64,000 nucleotides of DNA from Chloroflexota bacterium (GTDB taxonomy: Bacteria > Chloroflexota > UBA11872 > VXOZ01): positions 62,001 through 126,000 of the forward strand of contig JAAXIC010000017.1 in the NCBI GenBank assembly GCA_012270555.1. The letters are read 5' to 3'. How positions within the stretch are numbered: the stretch's first letter is position 1; each line of letters begins with the position of its first letter. The translations under genes were made by a program, and so were the position numbers. The notes beneath the pieces were generated by a model that made no database searches, was not told the DNA's origin, and was given only the letters and a program-made list of their open reading frames with translations. Positions 17,005 to 26,655 of this stretch are shown one piece after another.

Positions 17005-19387
17005 TGGCTTTCAACACGTACACGTTGCCGCTCTGAAACACGACGGGGAACCAGTTAAGGAGGTGGTCTACGTCTTGCCCGTAGAGTTGGCGCTCCCAGT
17101 CCCCTACGAAGATATAGTCGGCACCATACTTGCGCAACAGGGCATTTGCGTCTTCCCGCCCCGCGTTCACGTAGAACTGCTGGAGATCGCTTTCGCGTTC
17201 GAGTACCAGCCCAAAGTCATTGCGCCAGAGATTCTCGTGCTGGCGCCAGCCGAGCACCGTTTGCAAGCCCGTGAAGGCTGCTACCCGGCTATAGAGACTG
17301 TACTCCTGGCCGGAAGCCTCTATTACCACGCTATCTGACGCTGCGTTGGCCTGCAACCAGGCAATGGCGGCTACTTCATCAGCATGGTCGCGGGCGTAGA
17401 ACTTGGTGCCGTCCAAAGTCGGCGGCTCGCGTTGAAATGAAGCAAAGATAGGCGCGGTAAGGGCACTGTAATAGAAACCGCTGAGCACGAGCAAAATGGT
17501 GGCCGCGCGAAACACCCAACTCAACGGACGCTGCCTTTGGCGCAGCCAAATTCTGGTGTAGTAGATCGCGAAGGCCATCACCGGCGCAAGAAGCGTCCAG
17601 GTTTGGAAATATAGCTTGAAGACGGTGTTCATACGCATGTTGGGCGGGCCGTAGAAATCCTTTACATAAAATATCTCGCTGGCGAAGACGAGTAGTGCCG
17701 CCAAGCCTACAACACTTAATATCAATGGTATCGGCTCGCTATAGTCTCGCCACCACAGGAGAATGCCAACGCCAATGACGAGACTCAACGCGATGATCGC
17801 CAGTGCCGCAGTGTCGAAGAGCCGGGCGAGCAACAGCGTCACGACGACCCAACAAACGAGAATCCAAACCACGTAGGGCTGATAGGACTTCCGGCGTTCC
17901 TTGGGTTCAGGTTCGGCGGTGGCGGGTTGGGCGGAACCTCCGTCCGCGCGCCGCCGCTGCTGCCGCGCCTTGCGTCCCCGCGTTTGGCTCTGCGGTTCCG
18001 CTGCTTCCGGGACGATGTGGCGCAGCGAGGTCTGAATGCCGACTATCGTCAGGAGCACTCCCAAGGGCACCAGGAAGATGCCGAACATAGTGAAGAATTG
18101 GCCGAGATCCGAGCGGTAGGGTACCAGGCCGATCCCCTGGGCCGGCGGACCGAAGGTCAGATAGAACGGCGCATAGAGCAAGAGCGCCAAGAAACCCGTT
18201 GCGCCGAGCCAAATGAGCGCGTCTTTCCACTGTCGCCACATGTCGTGAACCCGGAGCGAGAGCAGCACAAACACCGCAAGCAGTAGGAAATACGTGGGAA
18301 AATCCCACGAATTCAAGAAGTAGAGACCGCCAAAGATGACGGCGCTCAAGACGACACGACTGACGCGCGCAAGGGTAAGAATCGGCAGAATGGACTTCCA
18401 CTCTCGCGGAAATGACGGGGGCAGAGGCGGATAGTCGGGATTGGCGTACCACGTGAGCGCGGTGAAGATGGCGAGCAGGGCAAAGGGCAGCGCCATGACG
18501 TGCGGGTGCATATCGCCCAAAATGAAACTAAAGGCGGGGAATTCATTGATGGTGTAATCGAGCAACGTATCGCCTTCGACGCGTTGTATCACGCGCGTGG
18601 CATTCCAGCCGACACCGAACCAGAAACCCTGACGTAGGATTTCGGGATCGGACAGGGCTTTCCAGATGGTGAAGAGGTTGCCAATGAAGAGGAGCAGGAA
18701 GACGGCAAAGAGACCGGTGAGTGTTCCTCTACGCGGCTCGATAATACCGCCCGCGGCTTGAAAGCGCTTGACGAGGCTGTAGCCGATGCCGTAAGCTCCC
18801 AGTCCACTCAGGGCGAAGAAGAGCGCCAATGCCAGGTTATACGTGATTCCTGAGGGTATGCCGGTAAGGCGCGTAAGGAATGCCACCATCAGGTAGCCGA
18901 AATAGTAGTAGTTGATCGTGAGGCCCGCGGCCCAAGCATCGTGGGGAGGCAGGGACGACGATTGGAGAATGCTGTTGAGCATCATGAAGTCCATGAACTT
19001 CTCGGTGCCCATAAGCTCCGGCGCATACTGACGCAGCACCGCATAGGCAGTCAGGAGAACCAGGAAGAGGACTTCCACGACGTAGAGTTGATGCCCCACG
19101 GCTTCCCGCATAGTTTTCAGGCGTAAGTGGAAGCGCCGCACTGTGACCGCTGAAAGCGCACCGAGGAGGACGAGCACGACAATGAGGGCCCACAGGGTAT
19201 TCGGCAGGATACGCAGCGACATCAGGAGCCAACCGACGAAGCCAAAGAGCAGTAGGCCGAACGTTTTGGCGAACGGATACCCGGCCAAGGGCATGTGCCG
19301 GAAGAGCAGCCAGGTTAGCGGTAGTGTCACCAAGCTAATGGCTTGCACCACAAGCCACCACAGCAGAATGTACCCTAAGGTTGTCAC
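16994..19387 (-). CDS. DUF2298 (Chlor_Arch_YYY) multi-pass membrane protein
   Basis: The 797-residue integral membrane protein has a dozen or more hydrophobic segments. It contains the YYY signature for which the family is named (AGLTINYYYFGYLMVAFL, about 155-175). It also has the conserved acidic/His motifs EFPAFSFILGDMHPHVMALP and the FVGDWERQLY region in the soluble C-terminal part. A charged cytoplasmic insert of about 30 residues (RGRKARQQRRRADG) lies near the middle. The family is restricted mainly to Chloroflexi and archaea and is thought to be a GT-C-like glycosyltransferase. It forms an operon with the Agl23-like gene. Confidence 0.87.
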   Translation of the reverse strand: MTTLGYILLWWLVVQAISLVTLPLTWLLFRHMPLAGYPFAKTFGLLLFGFVGWLLMSLRILPNTLWALIVVLVLLGALSAVTVRRFHLRLKTMREAVGHQLYVVEVLFLVLLTAYAVLRQYAPELMGTEKFMDFMMLNSILQSSSLPPHDAWAAGLTINYYYFGYLMVAFLTRLTGIPSGITYNLALALFFALSGLGAYGIGYSLVKRFQAAGGIIEPRRGTLTGLFAVFLLLFIGNLFTIWKALSDPEILRQGFWFGVGWNATRVIQRVEGDTLLDYTINEFPAFSFILGDMHPHVMALPFALLAIFTALTWYANPDYPPLPPSFPREWKSILPILTLARVSRVVLSAVIFGGLYFLNSWDFPTYFLLLAVFVLLSLRVHDMWRQWKDALIWLGATGFLALLLYAPFYLTFGPPAQGIGLVPYRSDLGQFFTMFGIFLVPLGVLLTIVGIQTSLRHIVPEAAEPQSQTRGRKARQQRRRADGGSAQPATAEPEPKERRKSYQPYVVWILVCWVVVTLLLARLFDTAALAIIALSLVIGVGILLWWRDYSEPIPLILSVVGLAALLVFASEIFYVKDFYGPPNMRMNTVFKLYFQTWTLLAPVMAFAIYYTRIWLRQRQRPLSWVFRAATILLVLSGFYYSALTAPIFASFQREPPTLDGTKFYARDHADEVAAIAWLQANAASDSVVIEASGQEYSLYSRVAAFTGLQTVLGWRQHENLWRNDFGLVLERESDLQQFYVNAGREDANALLRKYGADYIFVGDWERQLYGQDVDHLLNWFPVVFQSGNVYVLKANGS

Positions 19388-19433
19388 CGTTACTGTTTAA
19401 CTTTCACCTGAGGGCGCGGGGCTATCTCTACAA

Positions 19434-20072
19434 TCACAACTCGCCGGCTACCCAGGCTACGCCGCGTTGCAAGAATCGGGCTGCGCCCGGATACTGCAGG
19501 GCGGCCCGATCGTGTCCCAAGAGGAGCGTGCACACGCGGGTGTGAGGATGATCGACCACCCATAAGAGCGGCTGCACGTTCCCGTTTAGTTTGGCATGAG
19601 CGAGGAGTTGCGCCTGCGGCGTCAATTGCACGTTGGCGTAGAGTTCATCGCGCACGGCGAACTCCACCATGCGGGCAGTGATGGGGTGGGTTGAGTCGTC
19701 AATGTGCACGACGAATGGGCCGTAGGGCGGATGATAGAAGTCCGGCGTGGGCCAGCCGCCAATAAGCTGCGTATAGTCTTCCCAGCCGCGAAAGCTCAGG
19801 ACGCCCGCATGCAGCACGAGGAGTCCCTTGCCCCGCGCTAACGCCTCGCGAAACGCCGCTTCTCTGCTGTGCGGCCAGCGTTCTTCTTGCGTGTTGAGAT
19901 AGAGCAGGAACGCGTCATAGGCATCAATGGCAGCAGTCTCGAGTATGCCGGTGTCTTCGGTGATGACTACCTTCACGCCGCCGGATTCTTCCAGGTAGTC
20001 CGCCACGTGCGCGGCGACGTCCCTCGGCTTGTGCGCCGGGTTTGCCCCGCCAAGCAGCAAGATGTGCTTCAT
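19434..20072 (-). CDS. ThuA-like domain protein
   Basis: The 212-residue protein has a glutamine-amidotransferase-like (ThuA) fold. It begins MKHILLLGGANPAHKPRDV and has DAFLLYLNTQEERWP, GKGLLVLHAGVLSFRGWEDY and TRVCTLLLGHD. ThuA-like proteins are linked to disaccharide and sugar catabolism, often beside Gfo/Idh dehydrogenases and TIM-barrel epimerases, but their chemistry is poorly known. No signal peptide is seen. Neighbours on the same strand are the YYY gene (46 bases downstream) and an aminotransferase upstream. Confidence 0.85.
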   Translation of the reverse strand: MKHILLLGGANPAHKPRDVAAHVADYLEESGGVKVVITEDTGILETAAIDAYDAFLLYLNTQEERWPHSREAAFREALARGKGLLVLHAGVLSFRGWEDYTQLIGGWPTPDFYHPPYGPFVVHIDDSTHPITARMVEFAVRDELYANVQLTPQAQLLAHAKLNGNVQPLLWVVDHPHTRVCTLLLGHDRAALQYPGAARFLQRGVAWVAGEL

Positions 20073-20277
20073 TGAACTTTTCCACTCCCTTATCAGGATT
20101 CACGCCTGAATAGGCCTCCCTTCCATCTTATACGTTCAACGGCTTTCTGTGTGGAAGGGAGGGTTTGCATAGGGGGTCTACGCGAGGCAGCGATCGGTTG
20201 CGGTGACAGGCCAAAGTGCAAGGCGGCGGCGATTCTCGCGACAACGCTCGCCCTTAGCTCTCTGGACTGCCTGCTCC

Positions 20278-21585
20278 TTACGTTGCCGCAAGCACGGCCG
20301 CAGACGCTTCCACAGCCGTCAAGGCATTATCGAGGATGTCAAGCGCGCGCTCGGCCTGCGCCAGCGAGACGACGAGGGGTGGCTGGAAGCGGAGTACGTT
20401 CCCGTAGAATCCGCCGCAGCCAATGAGAAGTCCCGCCTTCCGGCACTCTTCTTGCACACGTTTCGCCTCGTCCGGCGCCGGAGTCTTGGTTGCGCGGTCG
20501 GTCACGAGTTCGATACCGATCATAAGCCCCTTGCCGCGCACGTCGCCGATGAGGCTGTGGGAATCACGCCACGTCTCAAGCGTATCCAGTACGTGCTGTC
20601 CGACGTAGCGCGCGTGCTCGGATAGGTTTTCGCGTTCCAAGAAATCGATGGTGGCTATGGCTGCCGCGGCCGAAACGAGATTGCCGCCAAAGGTGCTGAA
20701 GTGGTCGCCAGGTTGGAAGGACTCGCCGATTTCAGGCCGGGTGGTGAAGGCGCTGAGCGGAAAACCGTTGGCAATACCCTTGGCCGAGGCGAGGATGTCC
20801 GGCTCGATTCCGATTTCCTCGCTAGCAAACATCGTGCCGGTGCGTCCGAAGCTCGTTTGCACCTCGTCGGCGATGAAGAGCGCGTCGTTCTGATCGAGGA
20901 TGCGCTTTACTTTGGGAAAGTACTCGGGCGGCGGGACGATAATACCGCCTTCTCCCATGACCGGCTCCGCGATCATTGCCGCCACGTTGCCGGTGGTCTG
21001 GGTATCGAATACGCGCTCAACCTCGTCAGCACACGCCACATTGCAGGATGGGTACGTGAGATGGAGCGGACAGCGGTAGCAATAGGGCGCCGGTGCCATG
21101 GCAGCACCCGCCACCAGCGGTCCGGCGCGGCGCTTCCGGCGGACGTTGCCGCCGAGGCTCAACGTACCGAGGGTGCGGCCATGGAAAGAATATTGCAACG
21201 AGATGAACTCGTTGCGGTCAGTGTAGGTTTTTGCGATGCGGAGCGCGCCTTCCACGGCTTCAGCCCCGCTGTTGCCAAAGAAGGACTGTTGCAGCCGTCC
21301 CGGCGTGATTTCTGCCAGCTTCTCCGCCAGATCGGCCACAGCCGGGGCATAGTACAGGTAGCTCCCAACGTGTACGTGGCGATCCATGGCGGCTTTGGCG
21401 GCGGCAAGTACCTCAGGATTGCTGTGCCCGGCGTTCACCACCGAGTAGCCCGCAAAGCCATCGAGGTATTCCGTCCCGTCCGCAGCCGTAAGCGTTGCGC
21501 CCTGCGCATGCGAAACTTCGACCGGCGGCATTGCGGGCGCATGGCTCGTGACAACGTATTCTTCGTACTTCTGTTTGGTGTCCAT
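20278..21585 (-). CDS. Class III (4-aminobutyrate-type) PLP aminotransferase
   Basis: The 435-residue class III aminotransferase has GYSVVNAGHSNPEV near the N-terminus, the cofactor-stacking FFGNSGAEAVEGALR, the PLP Asp in FIADEVQTSFGRTG and the Schiff-base Lys in LASAKGIANGFPLS. These enzymes move amino groups from omega-amino acids such as 4-aminobutyrate, ornithine or beta-alanine. I prefer the ATG at 21585 (MDTKQKYEEY), with GTGGGA just upstream; the frame extends 8 codons further to an ATG at 21609. The four-residue region CHLTYPSC with three nearby Cys is unusual but occurs in some relatives. Confidence 0.9.
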   Translation of the reverse strand: MDTKQKYEEYVVTSHAPAMPPVEVSHAQGATLTAADGTEYLDGFAGYSVVNAGHSNPEVLAAAKAAMDRHVHVGSYLYYAPAVADLAEKLAEITPGRLQQSFFGNSGAEAVEGALRIAKTYTDRNEFISLQYSFHGRTLGTLSLGGNVRRKRRAGPLVAGAAMAPAPYCYRCPLHLTYPSCNVACADEVERVFDTQTTGNVAAMIAEPVMGEGGIIVPPPEYFPKVKRILDQNDALFIADEVQTSFGRTGTMFASEEIGIEPDILASAKGIANGFPLSAFTTRPEIGESFQPGDHFSTFGGNLVSAAAAIATIDFLERENLSEHARYVGQHVLDTLETWRDSHSLIGDVRGKGLMIGIELVTDRATKTPAPDEAKRVQEECRKAGLLIGCGGFYGNVLRFQPPLVVSLAQAERALDILDNALTAVEASAAVLAAT

Positions 21586-21832
21586 TGCGCTTATTCCCAC
21601 GTTATACAAACACTAGATTCCGTACAATAGTTATTCAGCTATGGCTGTTAGTATAGCGTACCATCCCGGAAGCGGCAGCGGACACTGCCGCTCATGGCGT
21701 ACGCAGCCAGAAGACAACCGCGAGGGTGAACACGCAGGCGCGTGTCGTATGGATCACTGGGCCATTGCAGTAAGCTGTTGGCGGCGCCAGGAGATGGCAC
21801 AGAGGGCTTTCAGGAGACCGACAGCGAAGTGG

Positions 21833-22963
21833 TTACTTAATCCTCTTGCTGTTGTCTTTCACCTCTTTGTAGACCAAGCGCGGCGTGAATTCAGGGTCTA
21901 TCATGCGGAAGTAGTACTCAGACGACGTAGGGGGGATATCGCCTACCTGACGGAGATACCAGATACAGAATACCCCTGCCCACGGCCAGTGGCTGCGGCC
22001 GTACCGAATGCCTTCAACCGTCCACTCCGCCTGCTCTTCCTCCGTAACGCGCCGCCAGATCAGCTTTTCGGCGGCCATGTCAGCGGGCGATGCATTCCAG
22101 CCGTATTCGTTGAACCACACCGCTTTGTCGCTGTCGTTGTTGCGTTCCATCACTGCTCGCAGGAGTTCGACGCGGCGGAAGTTGAGCACATTGGGATCGG
22201 GCTCAGCGATAGGTGGGAACTCCAGACCGTACGCGTTCGCCGACATGATGTCGAAGTATGCGCCGGCGCCGTGCTGATACATCTCTTCCAGGAAGTCAAG
22301 CTCGACCATGGCGCGCGGGGATCGTTCCAAGGTAATGGCGAGCGGGGCCGCCAGCACCTTGATGGAGGGATCCACCTCTTTTAGGCGCTGATAGCCGCTA
22401 CGCAGCAGGTCCACGTATCCCTTGGGGTCAGGCGGGTTGCCCCATTCGTGCGCCAGATTGGGTTCGTTCCATAGCTGATAGTGCGCAATGCGTCCCTTGT
22501 AGCGCTCGGCCAAAACGGCAAGGAAGTCGCCGAAGTCGGCGAAGTTCGGGGGCGGCGCCTCCGGCGCTGCGCCGGGCTGCCGTGCCCAGAGTGGGGTACG
22601 GTCAACGCGAGCGATGAGCTTCAGGTCGAACTCCTCGGCGAGGTCGACAATCTCGTCATATTTCTCCCAGGTCGGCTTCTGCCACGTTTGATCGAAAAAT
22701 TCACCCTTGCGGCCCTGCTCGATCTCTTCCCACGGGAACTGCTGCTTGATCCACTTGATGCCGGCGTCGCGGGCCATTTCAAGGGTCTTCTCTTTCTTCC
22801 AGAATTCAACCTCTTTGTGGAGGAAGGCGTTTGTGCCCCAGGGATTGACCCGCGCCTCCGGAATCGCGCGTTCGATTTCCGGCTCAGCGTCGCCGCGAAG
22901 CGGTCCGCACGTCGCAGCGGCGAGAGATGCCGCAGCCGCCGCCAGCATGTTTCTGCGTCGCAT
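21833..22963 (-). CDS. Exported glycoside hydrolase-like TIM-barrel protein (GH5/GH39-like)
   Basis: The 376-residue protein starts with a twin-arginine-like signal, MRRRNMLAAAAASLAAATC. Cys19 could be a lipobox cysteine, so it may be a Tat-exported lipoprotein. The body is a clan GH-A barrel. WNEPN at 166-169 supplies the putative acid/base Glu167 and WFNEYGWN at 283-290 the putative nucleophile Glu286. The spacing fits GH39 or GH5-type retaining beta-glycosidases. Its ATG overlaps the stop of the upstream epimerase-like gene (TAATG), so the two are coupled. The sugar substrate is unknown. Confidence 0.83.
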   Translation of the reverse strand: MRRRNMLAAAAASLAAATCGPLRGDAEPEIERAIPEARVNPWGTNAFLHKEVEFWKKEKTLEMARDAGIKWIKQQFPWEEIEQGRKGEFFDQTWQKPTWEKYDEIVDLAEEFDLKLIARVDRTPLWARQPGAAPEAPPPNFADFGDFLAVLAERYKGRIAHYQLWNEPNLAHEWGNPPDPKGYVDLLRSGYQRLKEVDPSIKVLAAPLAITLERSPRAMVELDFLEEMYQHGAGAYFDIMSANAYGLEFPPIAEPDPNVLNFRRVELLRAVMERNNDSDKAVWFNEYGWNASPADMAAEKLIWRRVTEEEQAEWTVEGIRYGRSHWPWAGVFCIWYLRQVGDIPPTSSEYYFRMIDPEFTPRLVYKEVKDNSKRIK

Positions 22964-23826
22964 TAGTCCTGCCCTGCCTCGATTTCCTGCATGTAGTCGA
23001 AGGTAATGTCCAACGCCTCACGGGGAGCAACGGTATCCGGTTGCAGGTCGAGCGTGTACCACTGACAGACATCCGCACGCAGCAACCGGCGCAGCGGCTT
23101 GCGAATGGCCGCAAAGCCTCGCCCCGGCGGCACGAAGAGCCCCGCGGCCGCCGCGCTTGGCAGGCCGCGCATGCCGAGGTGGATTTCTTGTGCTAGCTGT
23201 TCGTCGAGGTCCCGCACGTAGCAATACGCTATCCGCGCGCCATGGCGCTCGATAAGGGCCATCGGATCTATCTCCATCAGCGCCAGGTGTCCGAGATCAA
23301 GCGCGAGCGTCACAAGCTCCGGCTCCGTGCCCTCGAGGAACTGCTCTATTTCATCTTCGGTCTCGATGAATGAAGCCAGTCGCGGACGAAATGCTACCGC
23401 GACGCCGATAGAGCGAATCATATCGGCCACACTCTGCACCGTGTCAACGAGGGTCGCGTGTTCACTGGCTGAGAGTGCGTCATAGCGCATGGCATTCGGC
23501 CAGCCGGCGGTTGACATGCGCTCATTCGAGCCGGGAACAGAAAGAATGCAGAATGCCGGATTCAGGGACGCCAGCCCATCGAGCAATTGCGGCAATGGCG
23601 GACGGTGGGTTAATGTTACGGCGCGATCGTACCAGGGTTCGTGCAGCGAAAGTGCGGAAAGGACAAGTCCACTCTCAGCGAGTGGGTCCGGGTTTGCCAA
23701 CAGCGAGGATAGGGCGACCCCTCTTTGCTCCACCCCCGCAAACGTAGCGGCGCTGCATGTCTCTGCAATTTCCTCAAGCGGAGCCTCTTTCCAAAGCCCT
23801 GGAGCGCAGCTGAGTGGAGCGGCCAC
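22963..23826 (-). CDS. Sugar phosphate isomerase/epimerase-like TIM-barrel protein
   Basis: The 287-residue protein has the AP-endonuclease-2/xylose-isomerase-like barrel. Visible motifs are GVAVAFRPRLASFIETEDE, VTLALDLGHLALMEIDP and ARIAYCYVRDLDEQLAQEIHLG. In typical members metal Glu and His residues line the barrel mouth; here the last His is less obvious. The GTG start lies 3 bases after the NYN gene stop, and its TAA overlaps the next ATG, so it is the middle of a three-gene operon. The member may be divergent: the usual VxxHxKD is replaced by CYVRDLDEQ. Confidence 0.8.
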   Translation of the reverse strand: MAAPLSCAPGLWKEAPLEEIAETCSAATFAGVEQRGVALSSLLANPDPLAESGLVLSALSLHEPWYDRAVTLTHRPPLPQLLDGLASLNPAFCILSVPGSNERMSTAGWPNAMRYDALSASEHATLVDTVQSVADMIRSIGVAVAFRPRLASFIETEDEIEQFLEGTEPELVTLALDLGHLALMEIDPMALIERHGARIAYCYVRDLDEQLAQEIHLGMRGLPSAAAAGLFVPPGRGFAAIRKPLRRLLRADVCQWYTLDLQPDTVAPREALDITFDYMQEIEAGQD

Positions 23827-23829
23827 TGC

Positions 23830-24540
23830 TCACTTTCCCTCGAAGTTCGTCCGCGGATAGTATTGGCTACCCTTCTGGTCGCGTACCGTTTCCGGTGATT
23901 CGGCGGGCGTTTCGTAGGCGGCGAAGGAGCTTGGACTATCGTGTGACAGCGGTGTGGCGGTGTCGGAGCCGGTCGCGCGGGTACCGTTAGGCGGCAAGGT
24001 CATCTGGATCGCTGGGACCAACTCGGAGAGTTCCGTAAAGGTATCGGCTACGTCGATGAGCGCCATGGCGGTCATCTCCGCCAGTCCGACGACTTCGACC
24101 CGCACACCCTTGAATTGCACGGCTTCCACCAAACGGACGAAATCCCCATCCCCGGAGACGAGCACGGCGGTATCGATGTGTGGAGCAATCATCAGCATGT
24201 CGATTGCGAGTTCCACGTCGAGGTTCGCCTTGACGGTGCCGTCGGGGAAGCGGCGCAGGTGTTTGGTAACGACCCGAAAACCGTGGCGTTTCATCCACGT
24301 CAAGTAGCCCTGGGACTCCGGGTTTTGCGGATCGACGCCGGCATAGGCAAAGGAGCGCAGTAAGCGCCGGCCTTTCGTGAGGATCTCCACCATGCGGGTA
24401 TAGTCGACGCGAATGCTGAGCTTGCGGGCTGCAAAGTACAAGTTCCCCAAGTCGATGAAGAGTGCGACTTTCTCGAAATAGGGCGGGAAACCGAGTTGCT
24501 CTGCTTCAACAGTAGGGCGGTCAAGATCGTTTGCATTCAT
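23830..24540 (-). CDS. NYN-domain (LabA/DUF88-like) protein
   Basis: This 236-residue PIN/NYN-fold protein resembles the LabA/DUF88 group of putative RNases. The acidic residues expected at the metal site are present in ALFIDLGNLYFAARKL, NLDVELAIDMLM and VLVSGDGDFVRLVEAV. The C-terminal 60 residues are low-complexity Ser/Thr/Pro-rich and probably disordered. I chose the ATG at 24540, 8 bases after AAGAGG, over a GTG at 24549. It is the first gene of an operon with the epimerase and hydrolase genes, an unusual pairing. Confidence 0.85.
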   Translation of the reverse strand: MNANDLDRPTVEAEQLGFPPYFEKVALFIDLGNLYFAARKLSIRVDYTRMVEILTKGRRLLRSFAYAGVDPQNPESQGYLTWMKRHGFRVVTKHLRRFPDGTVKANLDVELAIDMLMIAPHIDTAVLVSGDGDFVRLVEAVQFKGVRVEVVGLAEMTAMALIDVADTFTELSELVPAIQMTLPPNGTRATGSDTATPLSHDSPSSFAAYETPAESPETVRDQKGSQYYPRTNFEGK

Positions 24541-25160
24541 AAAAAGCACCTCTTAATGCAAGGACAGGGTTGGGGAACGTTGATGCAAGATTGAGTAAAA
24601 GAGCGAGTACAGTGGGTGGTCTTGCGCGTAAAACGCTTTGCATTCATTGGAGGTAAGCGAGCAACAAGGAATCAGGCGCGGAGGTGAGACGTTAAGGGCG
24701 TAGAGCTTGCATTGAGGCTAGCGATTTCCGTGCGAATCCTGCAAGCATGGCCTCTAGGCGAAAGTATGAGGTCGAAACCGGTTGCGGAGGAAAAAACAAA
24801 GGAAAGGGTCTCGGAGTGAGGCACGTGCCAGCGGCTTTCAATAGTATAGCAGGGTCGTGAGACATTGGCTAGTGGACGAGAGGGTGGAATCTCAGATGCC
24901 TTCCTGCCGTACTTTAACAAGCAGTGAATTTCACATGCGTGATTTATTGTGGGAACTGCCACATTCACCGAAGAGAGTATACTGAGGGTGCAGTGGAAAC
25001 CGTTGGCAGAGACGGCGGTTTCTTTGGGAGCAGATTGAGGCTGGTCATGGGCGCTTACGTATGCACCTTGCGCGCTCGGGCCCGGCTGTCCCTTGCCAAT
25101 GAAGAGCAGTTAGACAGAGAATAGCTCCAGCGGGACGCTATTGCATAGAGAGTACGTGGC
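24541..25160. other. 620-base divergent intergenic region
   Basis: No convincing gene is seen here. Small open frames on both strands lack ribosome sites and recognisable content. It presumably holds the promoters of the leftward NYN operon and the rightward flavoprotein. TATACT occurs at 24843-24848 (minus) and 24978-24983 (plus), but neither has a good -35 box at the right distance. I found no tRNA-like cloverleaf or strong terminator. Confidence 0.5.
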
Positions 25161-26543
25161 ATGCAAAAGGTAGACGTAGTTGTCATCGGCACCGGTCCGG
25201 CAGGACACCGTGCTGCCATTCAAGCGGCGAAGCTGGGTAAATCGGTTGTCGCTATCGAGCAGCGGCGCTTCGTCGGCGGCAATTTGGTAAACGCCGGCTC
25301 GATCCCGAGCAAGACCTTGCGTCAGGCGGTGCTCTACCTCACCGGGTTCTTCGAGCGCAACATCTATGGGATCACGTACACGGTAAAAGAGAACATCACC
25401 ATTGCCGATTTGATGTTTCGCTGCGAGCACGTGATCAAGACCGAGACCGACGTGCTCGAGGTGCAACTCTCCCGCAACGGCGTGATGCCACTCTACGGCA
25501 GCGCTGAATTCATCGGCCCCCACAAGGTTGCCGTCAATCTGGAGAGCGGACAGACGGAAGAGGTGGAAGCGGACTATGTCATCATCGCAACCGGGAGCCG
25601 TCCGGCGCGGTCTGCCATGGTGCCCTTCAACGGCCGGACGATTATCGATACCGACGGCGTGTATATGCTCCAAGAGCTCCCGAAGCGTCTCGCAATCGTC
25701 GGCGCGGGTGTGATCGGCGTTGAGTATGCGTGTATCTTTGCGGCGCTCGGTATCGACGTGACCCTCATCGAGCAGCGGGACGAGATGCTCGATTTCATCG
25801 ATGAGGAAATCCGCGAGGCGCTTTCCTACCACATGCGGGAAGCGGGGATTACATTTCGGTTCCGCGAGGAAGTGGCCGAAGTCAGCGACGAGGGACACCG
25901 CATTGTCGCCCGCACCCGCAGCCGCAAGACGATCATGGCCGACCATCTCCTCTACGCCGGAGGCCGCCAAGGGAATACTGACACGCTCAACCTGGCCGTC
26001 GCCGGCCTAGAGGCGGATAAGCGGGGACGGCTGAAGGTCAACGATCAATTTCAAACCGACGTACCCCACATCTATGCCTGTGGCGACGTGATCGGCTTTC
26101 CGGCGCTGGCTGCGTCGTCTATGGAGCAAGGGCGGCTTGCCGCTCGCCACGCCTTTGGTGAAGGCGGCTCCTTTAATTCCAATCTCTTTCCATACGGTAT
26201 CTACACGATCCCGGAAACATCGATGGTCGGGCAGACCGAGAAGGAATTGAGCGAGGCCGGGATTCCCTATGAGATTGGTGTGTCCCGCTACCGCGAAATA
26301 GCGCGCGGGCAGATTATCGGCGATCCGAACGGGCTCGTGAAACTCCTCATTCACGCCGACGATAGGATCATCCTTGGCGTACACTTGCTCGGCACCGGCG
26401 CATCGGAGCTCGTCCACATCGGACAGACGGCGATGGCGCTGGGCGGCACGCTCGACTTCTTCGTGGACAACGTCTTCAATTATCCTACGCTCGCCGAGTG
26501 CTACAAGGTGGCGGCGCTGGACGCGTACAACAAGCTTGCCTAA
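25161..26543 (+). CDS. SthA-like (Si-specific NAD(P)+ transhydrogenase) flavoprotein lacking the redox cysteines
   Basis: The 460-residue pyridine nucleotide-disulfide oxidoreductase-fold protein has an N-terminal FAD site GTGPAG at 10-15. The NAD(P)-binding motif GAGVIGVEYACIFAALG, the second FAD motif IYACGDVIGFPALA and a C-terminal dimerisation domain ending in NYPTLAECYKVAALDAYN follow. Overall it reads most like soluble transhydrogenase SthA (SIPSKTLRQAVLYLTGFFE). The disulfide motif is GGNLVNAGSIPSK, so both cysteines of lipoamide dehydrogenase (CxxxxC) are replaced (Leu42, Ser47). SthA keeps the first. This rules out dithiol chemistry but allows hydride transfer between NADPH and NAD+. 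The gene stands alone. Confidence 0.85.
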   Translation: MQKVDVVVIGTGPAGHRAAIQAAKLGKSVVAIEQRRFVGGNLVNAGSIPSKTLRQAVLYLTGFFERNIYGITYTVKENITIADLMFRCEHVIKTETDVLEVQLSRNGVMPLYGSAEFIGPHKVAVNLESGQTEEVEADYVIIATGSRPARSAMVPFNGRTIIDTDGVYMLQELPKRLAIVGAGVIGVEYACIFAALGIDVTLIEQRDEMLDFIDEEIREALSYHMREAGITFRFREEVAEVSDEGHRIVARTRSRKTIMADHLLYAGGRQGNTDTLNLAVAGLEADKRGRLKVNDQFQTDVPHIYACGDVIGFPALAASSMEQGRLAARHAFGEGGSFNSNLFPYGIYTIPETSMVGQTEKELSEAGIPYEIGVSRYREIARGQIIGDPNGLVKLLIHADDRIILGVHLLGTGASELVHIGQTAMALGGTLDFFVDNVFNYPTLAECYKVAALDAYNKLA

Positions 26544-26655
26544 AACCCATTGGCACTCGCTCTCGCCTTTCCGCTATCCAGGGACAGCATCCGCATACGT
26601 GCCCCGCGCTTGCCTTGTGGAGACCTTTGCGTAACCCTCGCCGCAGCGAGGCAGT

